DNA of 32,497 bases, from positions 66,433 to 98,929 of the forward strand of contig NZ_JALCBM010000007.1 of the NCBI RefSeq assembly GCF_028066395.1, written 5' to 3'. The translations under genes were made by a program, and so were the position numbers. This stretch comes from Ruegeria sp. (GTDB lineage Bacteria > Pseudomonadota > Alphaproteobacteria > Rhodobacterales > Rhodobacteraceae). The notes below the pieces were generated by a model, which worked only from the letters and a program-made list of their open reading frames with translations, searched no databases and had not been told where the DNA came from. Positions 1-7,906 of this stretch are shown here, piece by piece. Numbering within the stretch: the stretch's first letter is position 1; every line of letters begins with the position of its first letter.

Positions 1-432
1 CTGATTGACGATTCCATCGTGCGCGGCAACACGATCAAGAAGATCGTGCAGATGTGCCGCGAGGCCGGTGCGAACAAGGTCTATATCGCCAGTGCCTCTC
101 CGCCGGTGAAGTACCCCAACGTCTATGGTATCGACATGCCGACCAAGCATGAACTGGTCGCCAATGGCAAAGAGATCGAAGAGATCCGGCAGGAACTGGG
201 CGCCGACGCGCTGTTCTATCAGAATCTCGACGATCTGATCTGGGCTGCCAAGGAAGGCAACCCCGAGATAGACTCGTTTGATTGTTCCTGCTTTGACGGC
301 AATTACATCACCGGCAGCGTCAGTGCAGATTATCTGGACAGTCTGGAAAACAGCAGCCGCGTCAGCAAAAAGCGCGAGGACATGCAGGTGCCGGGCGGGT
401 CGTGGAACGCGGCCAAGCTGGCCTCGGGCTGA
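1..432 (+). CDS. purF: Amidophosphoribosyltransferase, C-terminal part
   Basis: This is the 3' end of the enzyme that moves the glutamine amide to PRPP, the first committed step of purine synthesis in the cytosol. The frame is open from base 1, so the start lies outside the window. The first residues, LIDDSIVRGNT, are the PRPP-binding loop of type I phosphoribosyltransferases. The following stretch (ASPPVKYPNVYGIDMPT) and the tail with DSFDCSCFDGNYITG match the usual PurF C-terminus. The N-terminal glutaminase domain is not in the window. The stop is TGA at 430-432. About 240 bp without a recognisable gene or convincing terminator follow before the next start. Confidence 0.97.
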   Translation: MIDDSIVRGNTIKKIVQMCREAGANKVYIASASPPVKYPNVYGIDMPTKHELVANGKEIEEIRQELGADALFYQNLDDLIWAAKEGNPEIDSFDCSCFDGNYITGSVSADYLDSLENSSRVSKKREDMQVPGGSWNAAKLASG

Positions 433-674
433 CGGGTTCGGGCGCGGCGAATCGGTTTGGCGGGGCCTCTGTGCTGATGCGCCCCAGCCATGGGTGGAAA
501 CCCGCCTACAACCCGCCGATGAACCCGACGCGATTGCAACGGCTTCGCCGGACGCTCACGCCGCAGTGATCTGGCTTGAGGTGGGTTGGCTTTTGTTCCC
601 CTGCCCGCTTTGCTATCCGGACGCCGTTACCACTCACGAAAAAAGGGGCCGGGCATCGTTCCGGTCCACGGTTC

Positions 675-923
675 ATGGCAAATTCCACGGTCAAGACTGC
701 GGCCACCCAGAAGGGTGCGCTGAAGAAAAACTCGGTTGCGGTTCTGGGTATCTTTGGCCCCAAGGCCGAGCTGCGCGCATTGATGCGCCTGTCTTCGGGA
801 CGGGTGAAAGAGGTCAAACCGGGCAGCCGCGTCGCCTCGGGCACGGTGGTGGCCATTGATGAAGACGGCATCATGCTGCGACAAAGCGGCCAGACCAAGC
901 GGATCGTCATCCCCGGCAGTTGA
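675..923 (+). CDS. Small GspC/PilP-like homology-region protein
   Basis: An 82-residue soluble protein. After a short basic N-terminus, residues about 20-82 read like the small beta-rich homology region of GspC/PilP pilus or secretion proteins: 'VAVLGIFGPKAELRALM', then 'SGRVKEVKPGSRV', 'GTVVAIDEDGIML' and a closing 'KRIVIPG'. There is no signal peptide or membrane segment, so the usual GspC anchor is absent and it would act alone or with an unknown partner. I chose ATG 675 because the frame upstream reads through low-quality coding sequence and has only TTG starts. No good Shine-Dalgarno sequence is visible. It lies 42 bp before an SDR gene and may be cotranscribed with it. The family call is by eye and moderate; the coding call is firmer. 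Confidence 0.65.
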   Translation: MANSTVKTAATQKGALKKNSVAVLGIFGPKAELRALMRLSSGRVKEVKPGSRVASGTVVAIDEDGIMLRQSGQTKRIVIPGS

Positions 924-965
924 TCCCATCTTGACGCCCCGCGCGCAGGGGTTCAAACCCCAGTC

Positions 966-1610
966 ATGACCGATCAGACCAAAATCGCCCTCATCACCGG
1001 GGCCTCTCGCGGCTTGGGCGCGGCCCTGGCCGAAGCGCTGGCGCCCGAGTATCACATCGTCGCTGTCGCCCGCACCACCGGCGGGCTGGAAGAGCTGGAC
1101 GACCGTATTCAGGCCAAAGGCGGTTCCGCCACCTTGGCCCCGATGGACATCACCGTGCCCGACGCCATGGCCACCCTGTGCCGGGGCATCCATGACCGCT
1201 GGGGCAAGGTTGATCTGTGGCTGCACACGGCCATCCACACCTCGGCCCTGACACCCGCGCATTTTGTCGATCCCAAGGAATGGGGCAAGGCCGTGGGGAT
1301 CAATGCCACCGCGACCTCGGTCCTGATCCCCTATGTCGCGCCGTTGCTGGGTGAGACAGGTCATGCGGTGTTCTTTGACGACCCCAAAGCGGGCGAGAAA
1401 TTCTATGGCATCTATGGCGCCACCAAGGCGGCGCAGATGGCCCTGGCCCGCAGCTGGGCAAACGAGGCTGAGCGCACCGGTCCCCGCGTGTCGATTGTGG
1501 AACCGGCCCCGATGCCCACAGCCGTCCGCGCGCGGTTCCACCCCGGTGAGGATCGCGAGGCTTTGACGCCCACTGCAGATGAAGCAATCAGAATTCTAAG
1601 CAGCCTCTGA
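966..1610 (+). CDS. SDR-family protein with atypical active site
   Basis: A 214-residue classical-length short-chain dehydrogenase/reductase fold. The nucleotide-binding motif TGASRGLG is at residues 11-18, an N is at 113 in 'GINATATS', and YGATK gives Y150 and K154. The serine expected about 13 residues before the Tyr is missing: that position lies in 'HAVFFDDPKAG', where F137 and D138-139 replace the usual SS. It may therefore be a poor reductase or use other chemistry. The substrate is unknown. The start has no clear Shine-Dalgarno; a GGGGTT-CA-AACCCC palindrome (948-961) sits 4 nt before the ATG. The gene follows the GspC-like gene by 42 bp on the same strand. Confidence 0.85.
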   Translation: MTDQTKIALITGASRGLGAALAEALAPEYHIVAVARTTGGLEELDDRIQAKGGSATLAPMDITVPDAMATLCRGIHDRWGKVDLWLHTAIHTSALTPAHFVDPKEWGKAVGINATATSVLIPYVAPLLGETGHAVFFDDPKAGEKFYGIYGATKAAQMALARSWANEAERTGPRVSIVEPAPMPTAVRARFHPGEDREALTPTADEAIRILSSL

Positions 1611-1639
1611 TTTTTCACTTCACCAATCCAGCACACTTG

Positions 1640-1685
1640 GCTAAGGCTCAGAGAGAAAATAATATCGTATTCTCTGAGGCTTAGC
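1640..1685 (+). promoter_or_regulatory. Hairpin overlapping the RBS of the gene at 1688
   Basis: Two 15-base arms, GCTAAGGCTCAGAGA (1640-1654) and TCTCTGAGGCTTAGC (1671-1685), are inverted repeats with one mismatch and a 16-base AT-rich loop. The right arm holds the only Shine-Dalgarno-like GAGG (1676-1679), 8 nt before the ATG at 1688, so the folded RNA would hide it. There is no T-run, so it is not a normal intrinsic terminator for the upstream SDR gene. It could be a translational switch, an operator, or a leftover of a mobile element end. Confidence 0.6.
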
Positions 1686-1687
1686 AC

Positions 1688-2023
1688 ATGAATTTTCGCC
1701 TTGTTCTGTTCCTTTCAGTTCTTGCCATCAACCCGGCCAATGCCGCAGATTGTCCGATGGCCGGTTATGTTTACGCGTATCGCTTCAATGAGTTTTTCAG
1801 GGGTCATTTGGCCTTTGATCTGGACTGCACCCGCATGGCAGTGCTGGAAACCAGCCAGTCCCACATATTGGAGTTGAAGCCATCAAAACGGGGCTGGCGT
1901 GCATCTTTCAAAGAATACAGACGAGACGTCAGAGGGTATTGGGAGATTAACAAAAATGGCACGCAAGTTTTTTTCAAATCATCCTCCGTCAAAGGCAAAT
2001 CCAATTTGCGCAAGATACAATAG
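1688..2023 (+). CDS. Low-GC secreted protein of unknown function
   Basis: A 111-residue protein. Residues 1-20 form a Sec signal peptide (MNFRLVLFLSVLAINPANA, then A/D), so the mature protein of about 91 residues should be periplasmic or outside the cell. It has two cysteines, C22 and C47, which could pair. The second half is basic and rich in K, R, S and F. I do not recognise the family. Base composition falls to roughly 40-50% GC over much of the gene, well below its neighbours, which suggests recent transfer. It is preceded by a strong hairpin (1640-1685) covering its RBS and followed by a dispersed Rhodobacteraceae-type repeat. Coding status rests on the signal peptide and the intact frame. 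Confidence 0.7.
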   Translation: MNFRLVLFLSVLAINPANAADCPMAGYVYAYRFNEFFRGHLAFDLDCTRMAVLETSQSHILELKPSKRGWRASFKEYRRDVRGYWEINKNGTQVFFKSSSVKGKSNLRKIQ

Positions 2024-2128
2024 CTATCCTAGACCGGTTGAGGATTGCAGGAGGCTTACTCTGACGGGGATCGTAAGACGTGGACGCCCACTGCGGATGG
2101 GGCGGCGCGGATTTTGGCGCTGCTTTAG

Positions 2129-2182
2129 GAATGGCCCTTGGCGGGCCATGCCTCCGGCGGGGATATTTTTGGCCAGATGAAG
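2129..2182 (-). repeat. Dispersed intergenic repeat, copy 1
   Basis: Read on the minus strand this 54-bp unit starts CTTCATCTGGCCAAAAATAT and ends with the stem ATGGCCC-GCCAA-GGGCCAT. It is nearly identical to 5973-6026, and its first 23 bases recur at 25509-25531. It lies between the convergent genes ending at 2023 (+) and 2191 (-), which suits a role in ending transcription. Confidence 0.85.
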
Positions 2183-2190
2183 CGGGCGGG

Positions 2191-3033
2191 TTACGTGATG
2201 TGGACGCCGTTGCGCCCGGCGAGGTCGACGAAGAACTGCCAGGCGACGCGGCCAGAGCGTGCGCCGCGGGTGGCTTGCCATTCGATCGCCTCGGCCCGCA
2301 GGGTTTCGGGGTCGACGGCGACGTTATAGGCGGCGCAGTAGCGGTCGATCATAGCCAGATATTCGTCCTGATCGCAGGGGTGGAAGCCCAGCCACAGGCC
2401 GAAGCGGTCGGAGAGTGACACCTTTTCCTCGACCGCCTCGGACGGGTTGATGGCGCTGGAGCGTTCGTTTTCGATCATGTCGCGCGGCATCAGGTGGCGG
2501 CGGTTCGAGGTGGCGTAGAACACCACGTTTTCAGGGCGACCTTCGATACCGCCATCCAGCACCGCCTTGAGCGATTTGTAATGCTGGTCATCATGGCTGA
2601 ACGACAGGTCGTCGCAGAACAGGATGAACCGGTGCGGCGCGGCGCGCAGGTGGTTCAGCAGGCGGGCGACCGAGGCCATGTCTTCGCGTTGCAGTTCTAC
2701 CAGTTTCAGGTCCGGGTGATCGGCCTGCAGGGTGCCATGTACGGCCTTGACGAGGCTGGACTTGCCCATCCCCCGCGCGCCCCAGAGCAGCGCGTTATTG
2801 GCCTTGAACCCGGCAGCAAAGCGGCGCGTGTTGTCCAGCAGCGTATCGCGCGAGCGGTTGATGCCGACCAGCAGGTCCAGATCGACCCGGTTGACCTGTG
2901 CCACCGGTTCCAGCCGGTCGGGTTCGACTTGCCAGACAAAGGCAGGGGCCGAAGCAAAATCCGGGGCAGCCAGAGGTGCGGGTGCCATGCGATCCAGCGC
3001 GTCGGCGATACGGTTCAGGGCTTGGTCGTCCAT
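2191..3033 (-). CDS. DUF815-type P-loop ATPase
   Basis: A 280-residue AAA-like ATPase of the DUF815 type. The Walker A is GARGMGKS (residues 85-92) and the Walker B is FILFCDDLS (136-144). An arginine-rich part, 'YATSNRRHLMPRDM', follows; it resembles the sensor region of clamp-loader-like ATPases. The cellular role of the family is not established. A longer frame starts at 3069, but the ATG at 3033 has a GGAGG 5 nt upstream, so I place the start there. The gene lies downstream of tatABC on the same strand, but an intrinsic terminator (3097-3128) separates them, so it probably has its own promoter. Its 3' end faces the gene ending at 2023. Confidence 0.88.
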   Translation of the reverse strand: MDDQALNRIADALDRMAPAPLAAPDFASAPAFVWQVEPDRLEPVAQVNRVDLDLLVGINRSRDTLLDNTRRFAAGFKANNALLWGARGMGKSSLVKAVHGTLQADHPDLKLVELQREDMASVARLLNHLRAAPHRFILFCDDLSFSHDDQHYKSLKAVLDGGIEGRPENVVFYATSNRRHLMPRDMIENERSSAINPSEAVEEKVSLSDRFGLWLGFHPCDQDEYLAMIDRYCAAYNVAVDPETLRAEAIEWQATRGARSGRVAWQFFVDLAGRNGVHIT

Positions 3034-3096
3034 CGGCTCCTCCGGTCCTTGCCCGAGTGGTTCAAGCATGTTCCATCCCGCGCAACAAGGGTTGGA

Positions 3097-3128
3097 TAAG
3101 AAAAAGGCGCGCCGGTTGGGGCGCGCCT
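3097..3128 (-). terminator. Rho-independent terminator after tatC
   Basis: On the minus strand a perfect 9-bp stem, AGGCGCGCC / GGCGCGCCT with a 6-nt loop (3105-3128), is followed by TTTTTCTT. It lies 20 bp after the tatC stop, so it should end the tatABC transcript before the ATPase gene. Confidence 0.88.
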
Positions 3129-3148
3129 GATCCGTTTGGTTTGGCAGG

Positions 3149-4069
3149 TTACTTGCTGTCTTCGTCCTGCATCATCTCGGCATCGGCCTCGGCCTCTTCA
3201 TCATCGTAATAGCCGTCGGCCCGCAGTTGCGCCTCGCGCTTTCTCTCGACCCGGGCGACGAGGAAGATCGACACCTCGTAGAGGCCATAGACCACGGTGA
3301 ACAGGATCAGCTGGGTGATCACATCCGGCGGCGTGACCAGCGCGGCCAGAACCAGAATGCCGATCATTGCATATTTGCGCACGGCGCCCAGCCCCTCGGC
3401 ACTGACCAGACCGGCCTTGCCCATCAGCGTCAGCAGAACGGGAAGTTGGAAACACAGGCCAAAGGCGAGGATGAATTTCAGCGTGATGTCCAGCGATTCA
3501 TTGACCTTGCCGAAGAAGGTGATCTTCACCCCATCGGCCGTCTCTGGCACCACTACAACCTCTTCGGGCACGTCTCCGGGGGCCGGGGACAGCAGATTGG
3601 CGAAGATCGAGCTGACATCGGCAAACCCCAGGAAGAACTGCATGGCCAGCGGGGTGACCACGAATTGCGCAAAGGCAGCCCCCAGCAGGAACATAAAGGG
3701 CGATGCGATCAGGAACGGCAGAAACGCCCCCTTCTCAGATCGATAGAGCCCCGGTGCCACAAAGCGCCACAGCTGGTACGAGATCACCGGAAAAGCCAGC
3801 GCAAAGCCAAAGACCATGGAGATCCGGAACAGCGTAAACAGATATTCCTGCGGCGAAGTATATTGCAGCGTCGGCGAAGGGTCTCCCAACTCGCGCAAGG
3901 TGGCTTCAATCGGTTGCAGCAGAAACTGCAGGATCGGCTCGGCCACGGCAAAGGCCACGACGATGCCGATGATGAACGCGATCACCGAGCGGATCAGACG
4001 CGTGCGCAGCTCTGCCAGATGCTCGATCAATGGGGCCGAGCTGTCCTCGATCTCGTCGGTCTTGGTCAT
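3149..4069 (-). CDS. tatC: Sec-independent protein translocase TatC
   Basis: TatC is the polytopic inner-membrane receptor that recognises twin-arginine signal peptides on folded proteins. The 306-residue protein begins with the family's conserved cytosolic start ([16 protein letters not shown]), followed by six hydrophobic segments and the typical '[17 protein letters not shown]' and '[12 protein letters not shown]' stretches. It carries an insert of about 30 residues with acidic and Val-rich sequence between the third and fourth segments and an acidic C-terminal tail ([10 protein letters not shown]). It is longer than the roughly 250-residue E. coli protein, as is common in alphaproteobacteria. 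The ATG overlaps the tatB stop by 4 nt (ATGA), indicating translational coupling. Confidence 0.98.
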   Translation of the reverse strand: MTKTDEIEDSSAPLIEHLAELRTRLIRSVIAFIIGIVVAFAVAEPILQFLLQPIEATLRELGDPSPTLQYTSPQEYLFTLFRISMVFGFALAFPVISYQLWRFVAPGLYRSEKGAFLPFLIASPFMFLLGAAFAQFVVTPLAMQFFLGFADVSSIFANLLSPAPGDVPEEVVVVPETADGVKITFFGKVNESLDITLKFILAFGLCFQLPVLLTLMGKAGLVSAEGLGAVRKYAMIGILVLAALVTPPDVITQLILFTVVYGLYEVSIFLVARVERKREAQLRADGYYDDEEAEADAEMMQDEDSK

Positions 4070-4524
4070 GTCTTGCTTTCAGTGTTCAACGCGGCCTCGG
4101 CCTCTTCGGCCTTGGCCAACGCGTCGGCGGCTTCCTTGGCCTTGCGCTCGGCTGCGGCGCGGGCGGTGGTGGCCTGAATCTTCTTGGCCTGCTCGGCCCG
4201 TTCAGCGGCCAGCTTGCCGGTCTCGCTGTCGGGATCGAACTTGGTGGGGTCGATGCTTTTGGCCATGTCCTGCGCCGCCTGCTTGACCCCGTCCATCGCC
4301 GTGTTGACGGGGTTCGCAGCCGCGTTCAGGCCCTTCTTGATCTCATTCACCCCGGCCTCGTCAGCGGCTTCGTTCATCGCATTGCTGAACTCGCGCGCCA
4401 TACCGCGGGCCTTGCCGACCCAACGGCCGACATTGCGGAACAGCACCGGCAGGTCCTTGGGCCCCACAACGATCAGGGCAACAACGCCGATGACCAGAAG
4501 CTCGGTCAAGCCCAGATCAAACAT
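4066..4524 (-). CDS. tatB: Sec-independent protein translocase TatB
   Basis: TatB partners TatC in binding Tat substrates. The 152-residue protein has the expected single N-terminal membrane helix ([20 protein letters not shown]), then GPKDLP and an amphipathic helix ([20 protein letters not shown]). The remaining two thirds are Ala/Lys/Glu-rich and probably helical or disordered. The GPKDLP hinge and glutamate E8 distinguish it from TatA. It starts 6 nt after the tatA stop and overlaps tatC by 4 nt, giving the order tatA-tatB-tatC. Confidence 0.97.
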   Translation of the reverse strand: MFDLGLTELLVIGVVALIVVGPKDLPVLFRNVGRWVGKARGMAREFSNAMNEAADEAGVNEIKKGLNAAANPVNTAMDGVKQAAQDMAKSIDPTKFDPDSETGKLAAERAEQAKKIQATTARAAAERKAKEAADALAKAEEAEAALNTESKT

Positions 4525-4530
4525 ATCCGC

Positions 4531-4746
4531 TTAGACCTTGTCTTTGTCGGTCTCGGGGGTGACGTCCTTGGCCACTTCGGCGGCGTCCTGCTCCAACTCG
4601 TCCGCGCCTTCCTTGACGCCTTTCTTGAACGAGGTGATGCCCTTGCCCACTTCGCCCATGAGCGAGCTGATCTTGCCGCGGCCAAACAGCACCAGCACCA
4701 CAACGGCGATCAGCAGCAGACCGGGAAGGCCGATATTGTTGAGCAT
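4531..4746 (-). CDS. tatA: Sec-independent protein translocase TatA
   Basis: TatA is the small pore-forming subunit that assembles around TatBC during export. The 71-residue protein has a short N-terminal membrane helix (about residues 5-20), the signature FGRGKI, and an amphipathic helix ([20 protein letters not shown]), ending in a charged tail. The frame is open further upstream, but the ATG at 4746 has AAGGAG about 8 nt before it and gives the standard N-terminus. It is the first gene of the tatABC operon. The 221-bp region before it is shared with a divergent gene at 4968. Confidence 0.97.
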   Translation of the reverse strand: MLNNIGLPGLLLIAVVVLVLFGRGKISSLMGEVGKGITSFKKGVKEGADELEQDAAEVAKDVTPETDKDKV

Positions 4747-4892
4747 GTCTTCTCTCCTTCTACACCGGCGCAGGGCACCGGGAATGTGATTTCGCCCCGT
4801 GTTTACGCCTGTGCGGGCATCAGCAAAAGAGATGCAGATCAAATTGGCGATCAAATTTCACCGCAATTGCCCGTTTCCGGGGACTCGCTTTT

Positions 4893-4920
4893 TTCAACTG
4901 ACAGGTTTATGTCAGTTGAA
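4893..4920. promoter_or_regulatory. Perfect inverted repeat, probable operator
   Basis: TTCAACTGACA (4893-4903) and TGTCAGTTGAA (4910-4920) are perfect 11-bp inverted arms with a 6-bp spacer. There is no downstream T-run on either strand, so a protein-binding site is more likely than a terminator. It lies 47 bp before the gene at 4968, whose neighbour encodes a WYL-type DNA-binding regulator; autoregulation by that protein is the simplest inference. CTGACA inside it could also serve as a -35 element. Confidence 0.65.
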
Positions 4921-4967
4921 GACGATTACAAAACGGGCATCGAAACCCAATAGGAAAGAAGATCCCA

Positions 4968-5273
4968 ATGACCCATGTCGCAGAAATCGTCACGTTCACG
5001 CTGACCCCGGGCACCTCAGCAGATGACTTCGTGAAACTCAGCCAGACGTCCGAGGGCTTTGTCCGCGCCGCCCCCGGCTTTGCACACCGGCAGCTAAGCC
5101 AGGGCGACGACGGGCGCTGGACCGATTACGTGGTCTGGACCGATATGAAGGCGGCGCAAGAGGCCGCCGCGCAATTCCCGCAGCAGGATTTCGCCCCGGC
5201 GATGATGGCCGCGATCAACCCTGACAGCGTCCAGATGCGGCACGAGCATGTACAATGGACCATGACCACATAA
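4968..5273 (+). CDS. Small dimeric alpha-beta-barrel (ABM-like) protein
   Basis: A 101-residue cytosolic protein. Its start, 'VAEIVTFTLTPGTSADDFVKLSQ', a central 'GFAHRQLSQGDDGRW', and 'DYVVWTDMKAAQEAAAQF' follow the pattern of antibiotic-biosynthesis-monooxygenase or dimeric alpha-beta-barrel proteins (beta strand, long helix, two strands, helix). No metal or cofactor motif is visible and the substrate is unknown. The start has AGGAAAG about 10 nt upstream. A WYL-domain regulator follows 21 bp downstream on the same strand, and an operator-like inverted repeat lies in front. This is most likely a two-gene self-regulated unit. Confidence 0.8.
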   Translation: MTHVAEIVTFTLTPGTSADDFVKLSQTSEGFVRAAPGFAHRQLSQGDDGRWTDYVVWTDMKAAQEAAAQFPQQDFAPAMMAAINPDSVQMRHEHVQWTMTT

Positions 5274-5294
5274 CCCCACCCTGGACAGACCGTC

Positions 5295-5966
5295 ATGCGC
5301 CGCACTGACCGCCTGTTCGACATCATCCAGATCCTGCGCGACGGCAAACTGCACCGCGCGCAGGACATCGCGGACCGGCTCGAAGTGTCGGTGCGCACGA
5401 TCTATCGCGACATGGACACGCTGGTGGCCTCGGGCGTCCCGGTCGAGGGCGAACGCGGCGTGGGTTACATGGTGCGTGAACAGATCACCCTGCCGCCGCT
5501 GAACCTGACCCCCGCCGAACTCGAAGCGCTGAATCTCGGCATGGCCATCGTGGCCGAGGCCGCCGACCCCGACCTCAAATCCGCCGCCGAATCGCTGGCC
5601 GACAAGATCGACGCCGTGCTGCCGACACAGGTAGTGGCCGAGGCCGAGGCCTGGAAATTCGCCGTCTACCCCTTTGCCGATGCCGCGCGCGGGCTGGCCC
5701 ATATGGCCCCGATCCGCGCCGCCATCAAATCGCGCCAGAAACTGCACCTCGCCTATCGCCGCATCGACGGCACCCTGACCAACCGCACCATCCGCCCGTT
5801 GCACATGGAATATTGGGGCCGCGTCTGGACCCTGACCGCCTGGTGCGAGCTGCGCGCGGGCTTCCGTGTCTTCCGCATCGACCTGATCGAAGCGGTCACC
5901 CCTCTACCCGAACTCTTCACCGACGAGCCCGGCAAACGGCTCAGCGATTACGACCCGCACAGCTGA
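5295..5966 (+). CDS. YafY-family transcriptional regulator (HTH-11 and WYL domains)
   Basis: A 223-residue regulator. Residues about 5-60 form a winged HTH ('RLFDIIQILRDGKLHRAQDI' followed by 'LEVSVRTIYRDMDTL'), and residues about 130-210 form a WYL domain ('RPLHMEYWGRVWTLTAWCEL', 'FRVFRIDLIEAV'). WYL domains are ligand-sensing or nucleic-acid-binding modules. Given the close upstream partner gene and the perfect inverted repeat at 4893-4920, the likely job is to control its own small operon. The ligand is unknown. The gene converges on nlpD with a dispersed repeat between them. Confidence 0.9.
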   Translation: MRRTDRLFDIIQILRDGKLHRAQDIADRLEVSVRTIYRDMDTLVASGVPVEGERGVGYMVREQITLPPLNLTPAELEALNLGMAIVAEAADPDLKSAAESLADKIDAVLPTQVVAEAEAWKFAVYPFADAARGLAHMAPIRAAIKSRQKLHLAYRRIDGTLTNRTIRPLHMEYWGRVWTLTAWCELRAGFRVFRIDLIEAVTPLPELFTDEPGKRLSDYDPHS

Positions 5967-5972
5967 TCCGCC

Positions 5973-6026
5973 CTTCATCTGGCCAAAAATATCCCCGCCG
6001 GAGGCATGGCCCGGAACGGGCCATTC
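5973..6026 (+). repeat. Dispersed intergenic repeat, copy 2
   Basis: This 54-bp copy is almost identical to the reverse complement of 2129-2182. It starts CTTCATCTGGCCAAAAATAT and ends in the stem ATGGCCC-GGAAC-GGGCCAT (6006-6024). The 5-nt loop differs between the copies while the 7-bp stem is kept. It fills the gap between the convergent regulator gene (ends 5966) and nlpD (ends 6031). Confidence 0.87.
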
Positions 6027-6030
6027 ACCC

Positions 6031-7194
6031 TCACTGCAAATACGGCTCGGGATCGACGGATTCGAACCCCTTGCGCACCTCGAAATGCACATAAGCGTTG
6101 TCCCCGTCCCGCAACGCCGCGATCTGCTGCCCGCGCCGCACCCGGTCGCCTTTTTTGACCGTGATATCCTGCACATTGGCGTAGACGGTCAACAAATCAT
6201 TGTTGTGCTTGACCACAATGATCGGCACCTGATCTGCATCTGCGGTGATCGCGGCCACGGTTCCCGCCTCGGCGGCCTTGACGGCGGTGCCCGGCGCGGC
6301 GGCGATGTCGATGCCTTCGTTACGCCCCTTGTCATAGGTGCGCACAATCCGGCCTGTCACCGGGAACCCCAGCGCCGAAGACCCGCTATTGGTCGGTGCA
6401 TCGGCCGTCACATCGGGGGCCTCAACCGCGGGTTCGACCTTTTCATCCGGCAAGGGCTGCGTCGCGCTTGGCGGTGTCGGGGTGGGCGAGCCCTGCCCCG
6501 GTTCCGTCACGTTCGTCGCCACGACCGGAGTCGTGGCCCTAGGTGCCGGTTGGTCCTTGACCGGGATCAGCAGATACTGGTCCTCGCGCACGGTGAAATC
6601 CGGACCCAGCCCGTTCCATTCGGCCAGCGATTCGACCGACACCTGATAGAGGCGCGAGATGGTATAGGCCGTCTCGCCCCGTTTGACCTTGTGGCGTATC
6701 GGTTCGGGCCCCGCAGCCACCGGCGCGGGTGCGGGTGCGGGCTGTGCCGGTTGCAGCGTGGTGGTGCGCACCGATCCGTTCGACGGCGCCTCATCAATCG
6801 CGGTGCCCGCAATGGTGGCGATGTCTACACCACCAGTGCTTGCCCCGACCGAGCGTGGCAGGGCCAGAACCTCACCGCCACGCAGCGAGGCATTGGGCTG
6901 CAATCCGTTGAACCGGGCCAGTTCCGCCACCGGCAGGCCAACACGGGTCGCTACCGAACCCACGGTGTCCCCGCCGCGTGCCACGGCGACCTGATAGTTC
7001 GGATAGGTGATCACCCCGCGCGCATCCGGCGTCGGGCGGTCCGCGGTGGCGGCCTGCGCCGCGTCGGCAGTGGAAAAGCCGCCGACATTGCCGCGCAGAT
7101 CATAATCGAACGGGCCTTCGCACCCGGCCAGAACCACAACGGCAACCAGAGCCGTCGAACAACGACGCATGGCTGATTTGGAAACTGCTCTCAT
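6031..7194 (-). CDS. nlpD: NlpD-like LysM/LytM lipoprotein
   Basis: A 387-residue envelope lipoprotein. The signal ends in the lipobox LAGC with C25. LysM domains lie at about 67-113 and 168-211, then a Pro/Thr-rich linker, then a LytM (M23) domain at about 276-385. The zinc site is degraded: N292 replaces the first His, D296 remains, and Y368 replaces the first His of HxH (only H370 remains). This fits NlpD/EnvC-type activators of cell-wall amidases rather than an active endopeptidase. ATG 7194 has GAGG 8 nt upstream; the frame is open further but would run into pcm. It ends the surE-pcm-nlpD cluster, an order common in proteobacteria. Confidence 0.93.
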   Translation of the reverse strand: MRAVSKSAMRRCSTALVAVVVLAGCEGPFDYDLRGNVGGFSTADAAQAATADRPTPDARGVITYPNYQVAVARGGDTVGSVATRVGLPVAELARFNGLQPNASLRGGEVLALPRSVGASTGGVDIATIAGTAIDEAPSNGSVRTTTLQPAQPAPAPAPVAAGPEPIRHKVKRGETAYTISRLYQVSVESLAEWNGLGPDFTVREDQYLLIPVKDQPAPRATTPVVATNVTEPGQGSPTPTPPSATQPLPDEKVEPAVEAPDVTADAPTNSGSSALGFPVTGRIVRTYDKGRNEGIDIAAAPGTAVKAAEAGTVAAITADADQVPIIVVKHNNDLLTVYANVQDITVKKGDRVRRGQQIAALRDGDNAYVHFEVRKGFESVDPEPYLQ

Positions 7195-7255
7195 CTCTTT
7201 GTCCTCAACACCTGCCCCTGTTTTCCGGGGTTCCGGCGCATCCTGCATAATGCGT

Positions 7256-7906
7256 TTAAGCCCCGTCCTTCCCAAGCCCCTCCAGCAGGGGCACGAAACG
7301 AACGGGCAACAATTCGTCATAGTCCAGACCGTCCTCGGTGCGCGTGACCCGGATCAGGGTCTGCACCGCGTCCGACTGTCCTACGGGCAACACCATGATA
7401 CCGCCGATTTTGAGCTGCGCCAAGAGCGGGCCGGGCGGATCTTCTGCCGCTGCCGTCACGATGATCCGGTCGAACGGCGCTTGTTCAGGCAGCCCGAACG
7501 AGCCATCCGACAGCATCGCGGTCACATTGGTCAGCCCCATCTGTCGAAACAGCTGACCGGTTTCCTGCACCAGCCGCTTGTGACGCTCTACCGTATAGAC
7601 CCGGCGCGCCAGCTTGGACAGGATCGCCGCCTGATAGCCCGAGCCGGTGCCGATCTCCAACACCGTATCCCGCGACCGCACCTGCAACGCCTGCGTCATC
7701 AGCCCCACGACCGAGGGTTGGCTGATCGTCTGCCCGCAGGCAATCGGCAGCGGCGTATCCTCATAGGCGCGTTCGGCAAACAGGCCCTTGACGAACAGAC
7801 CCCGGTCAATCTGCTCCATCGCCGCCAGCACGCGCGCGTCCGTTACCCCGCGCGAGCGCAGAGCGAACAGGAATTGCATGGTGGTTTCCGGGGTCAGTCC
7901 GCTCAT
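7256..7906 (-). CDS. pcm: Protein-L-isoaspartate O-methyltransferase
   Basis: This cytosolic repair enzyme methylates isoaspartyl residues in damaged proteins using SAM. It has 216 residues. Diagnostic stretches are '[15 protein letters not shown]', '[20 protein letters not shown]' (the PCMT substrate loop), SAM motif I '[15 protein letters not shown]', and '[12 protein letters not shown]'. Its start overlaps the surE stop by 4 nt (ATGA), and nlpD starts about 60 bp downstream. surE and pcm are commonly linked and both act in stress and stationary-phase survival. Confidence 0.97.
   Translation of the reverse strand: MSGLTPETTMQFLFALRSRGVTDARVLAAMEQIDRGLFVKGLFAERAYEDTPLPIACGQTISQPSVVGLMTQALQVRSRDTVLEIGTGSGYQAAILSKLARRVYTVERHKRLVQETGQLFRQMGLTNVTAMLSDGSFGLPEQAPFDRIIVTAAAEDPPGPLLAQLKIGGIMVLPVGQSDAVQTLIRVTRTEDGLDYDELLPVRFVPLLEGLGKDGA

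Noticed and set aside
6059-6068. GATTCGAACC, possible tRNA T-loop
   Set aside because: It lies inside the nlpD coding sequence and the flanks do not pair as a T-stem.
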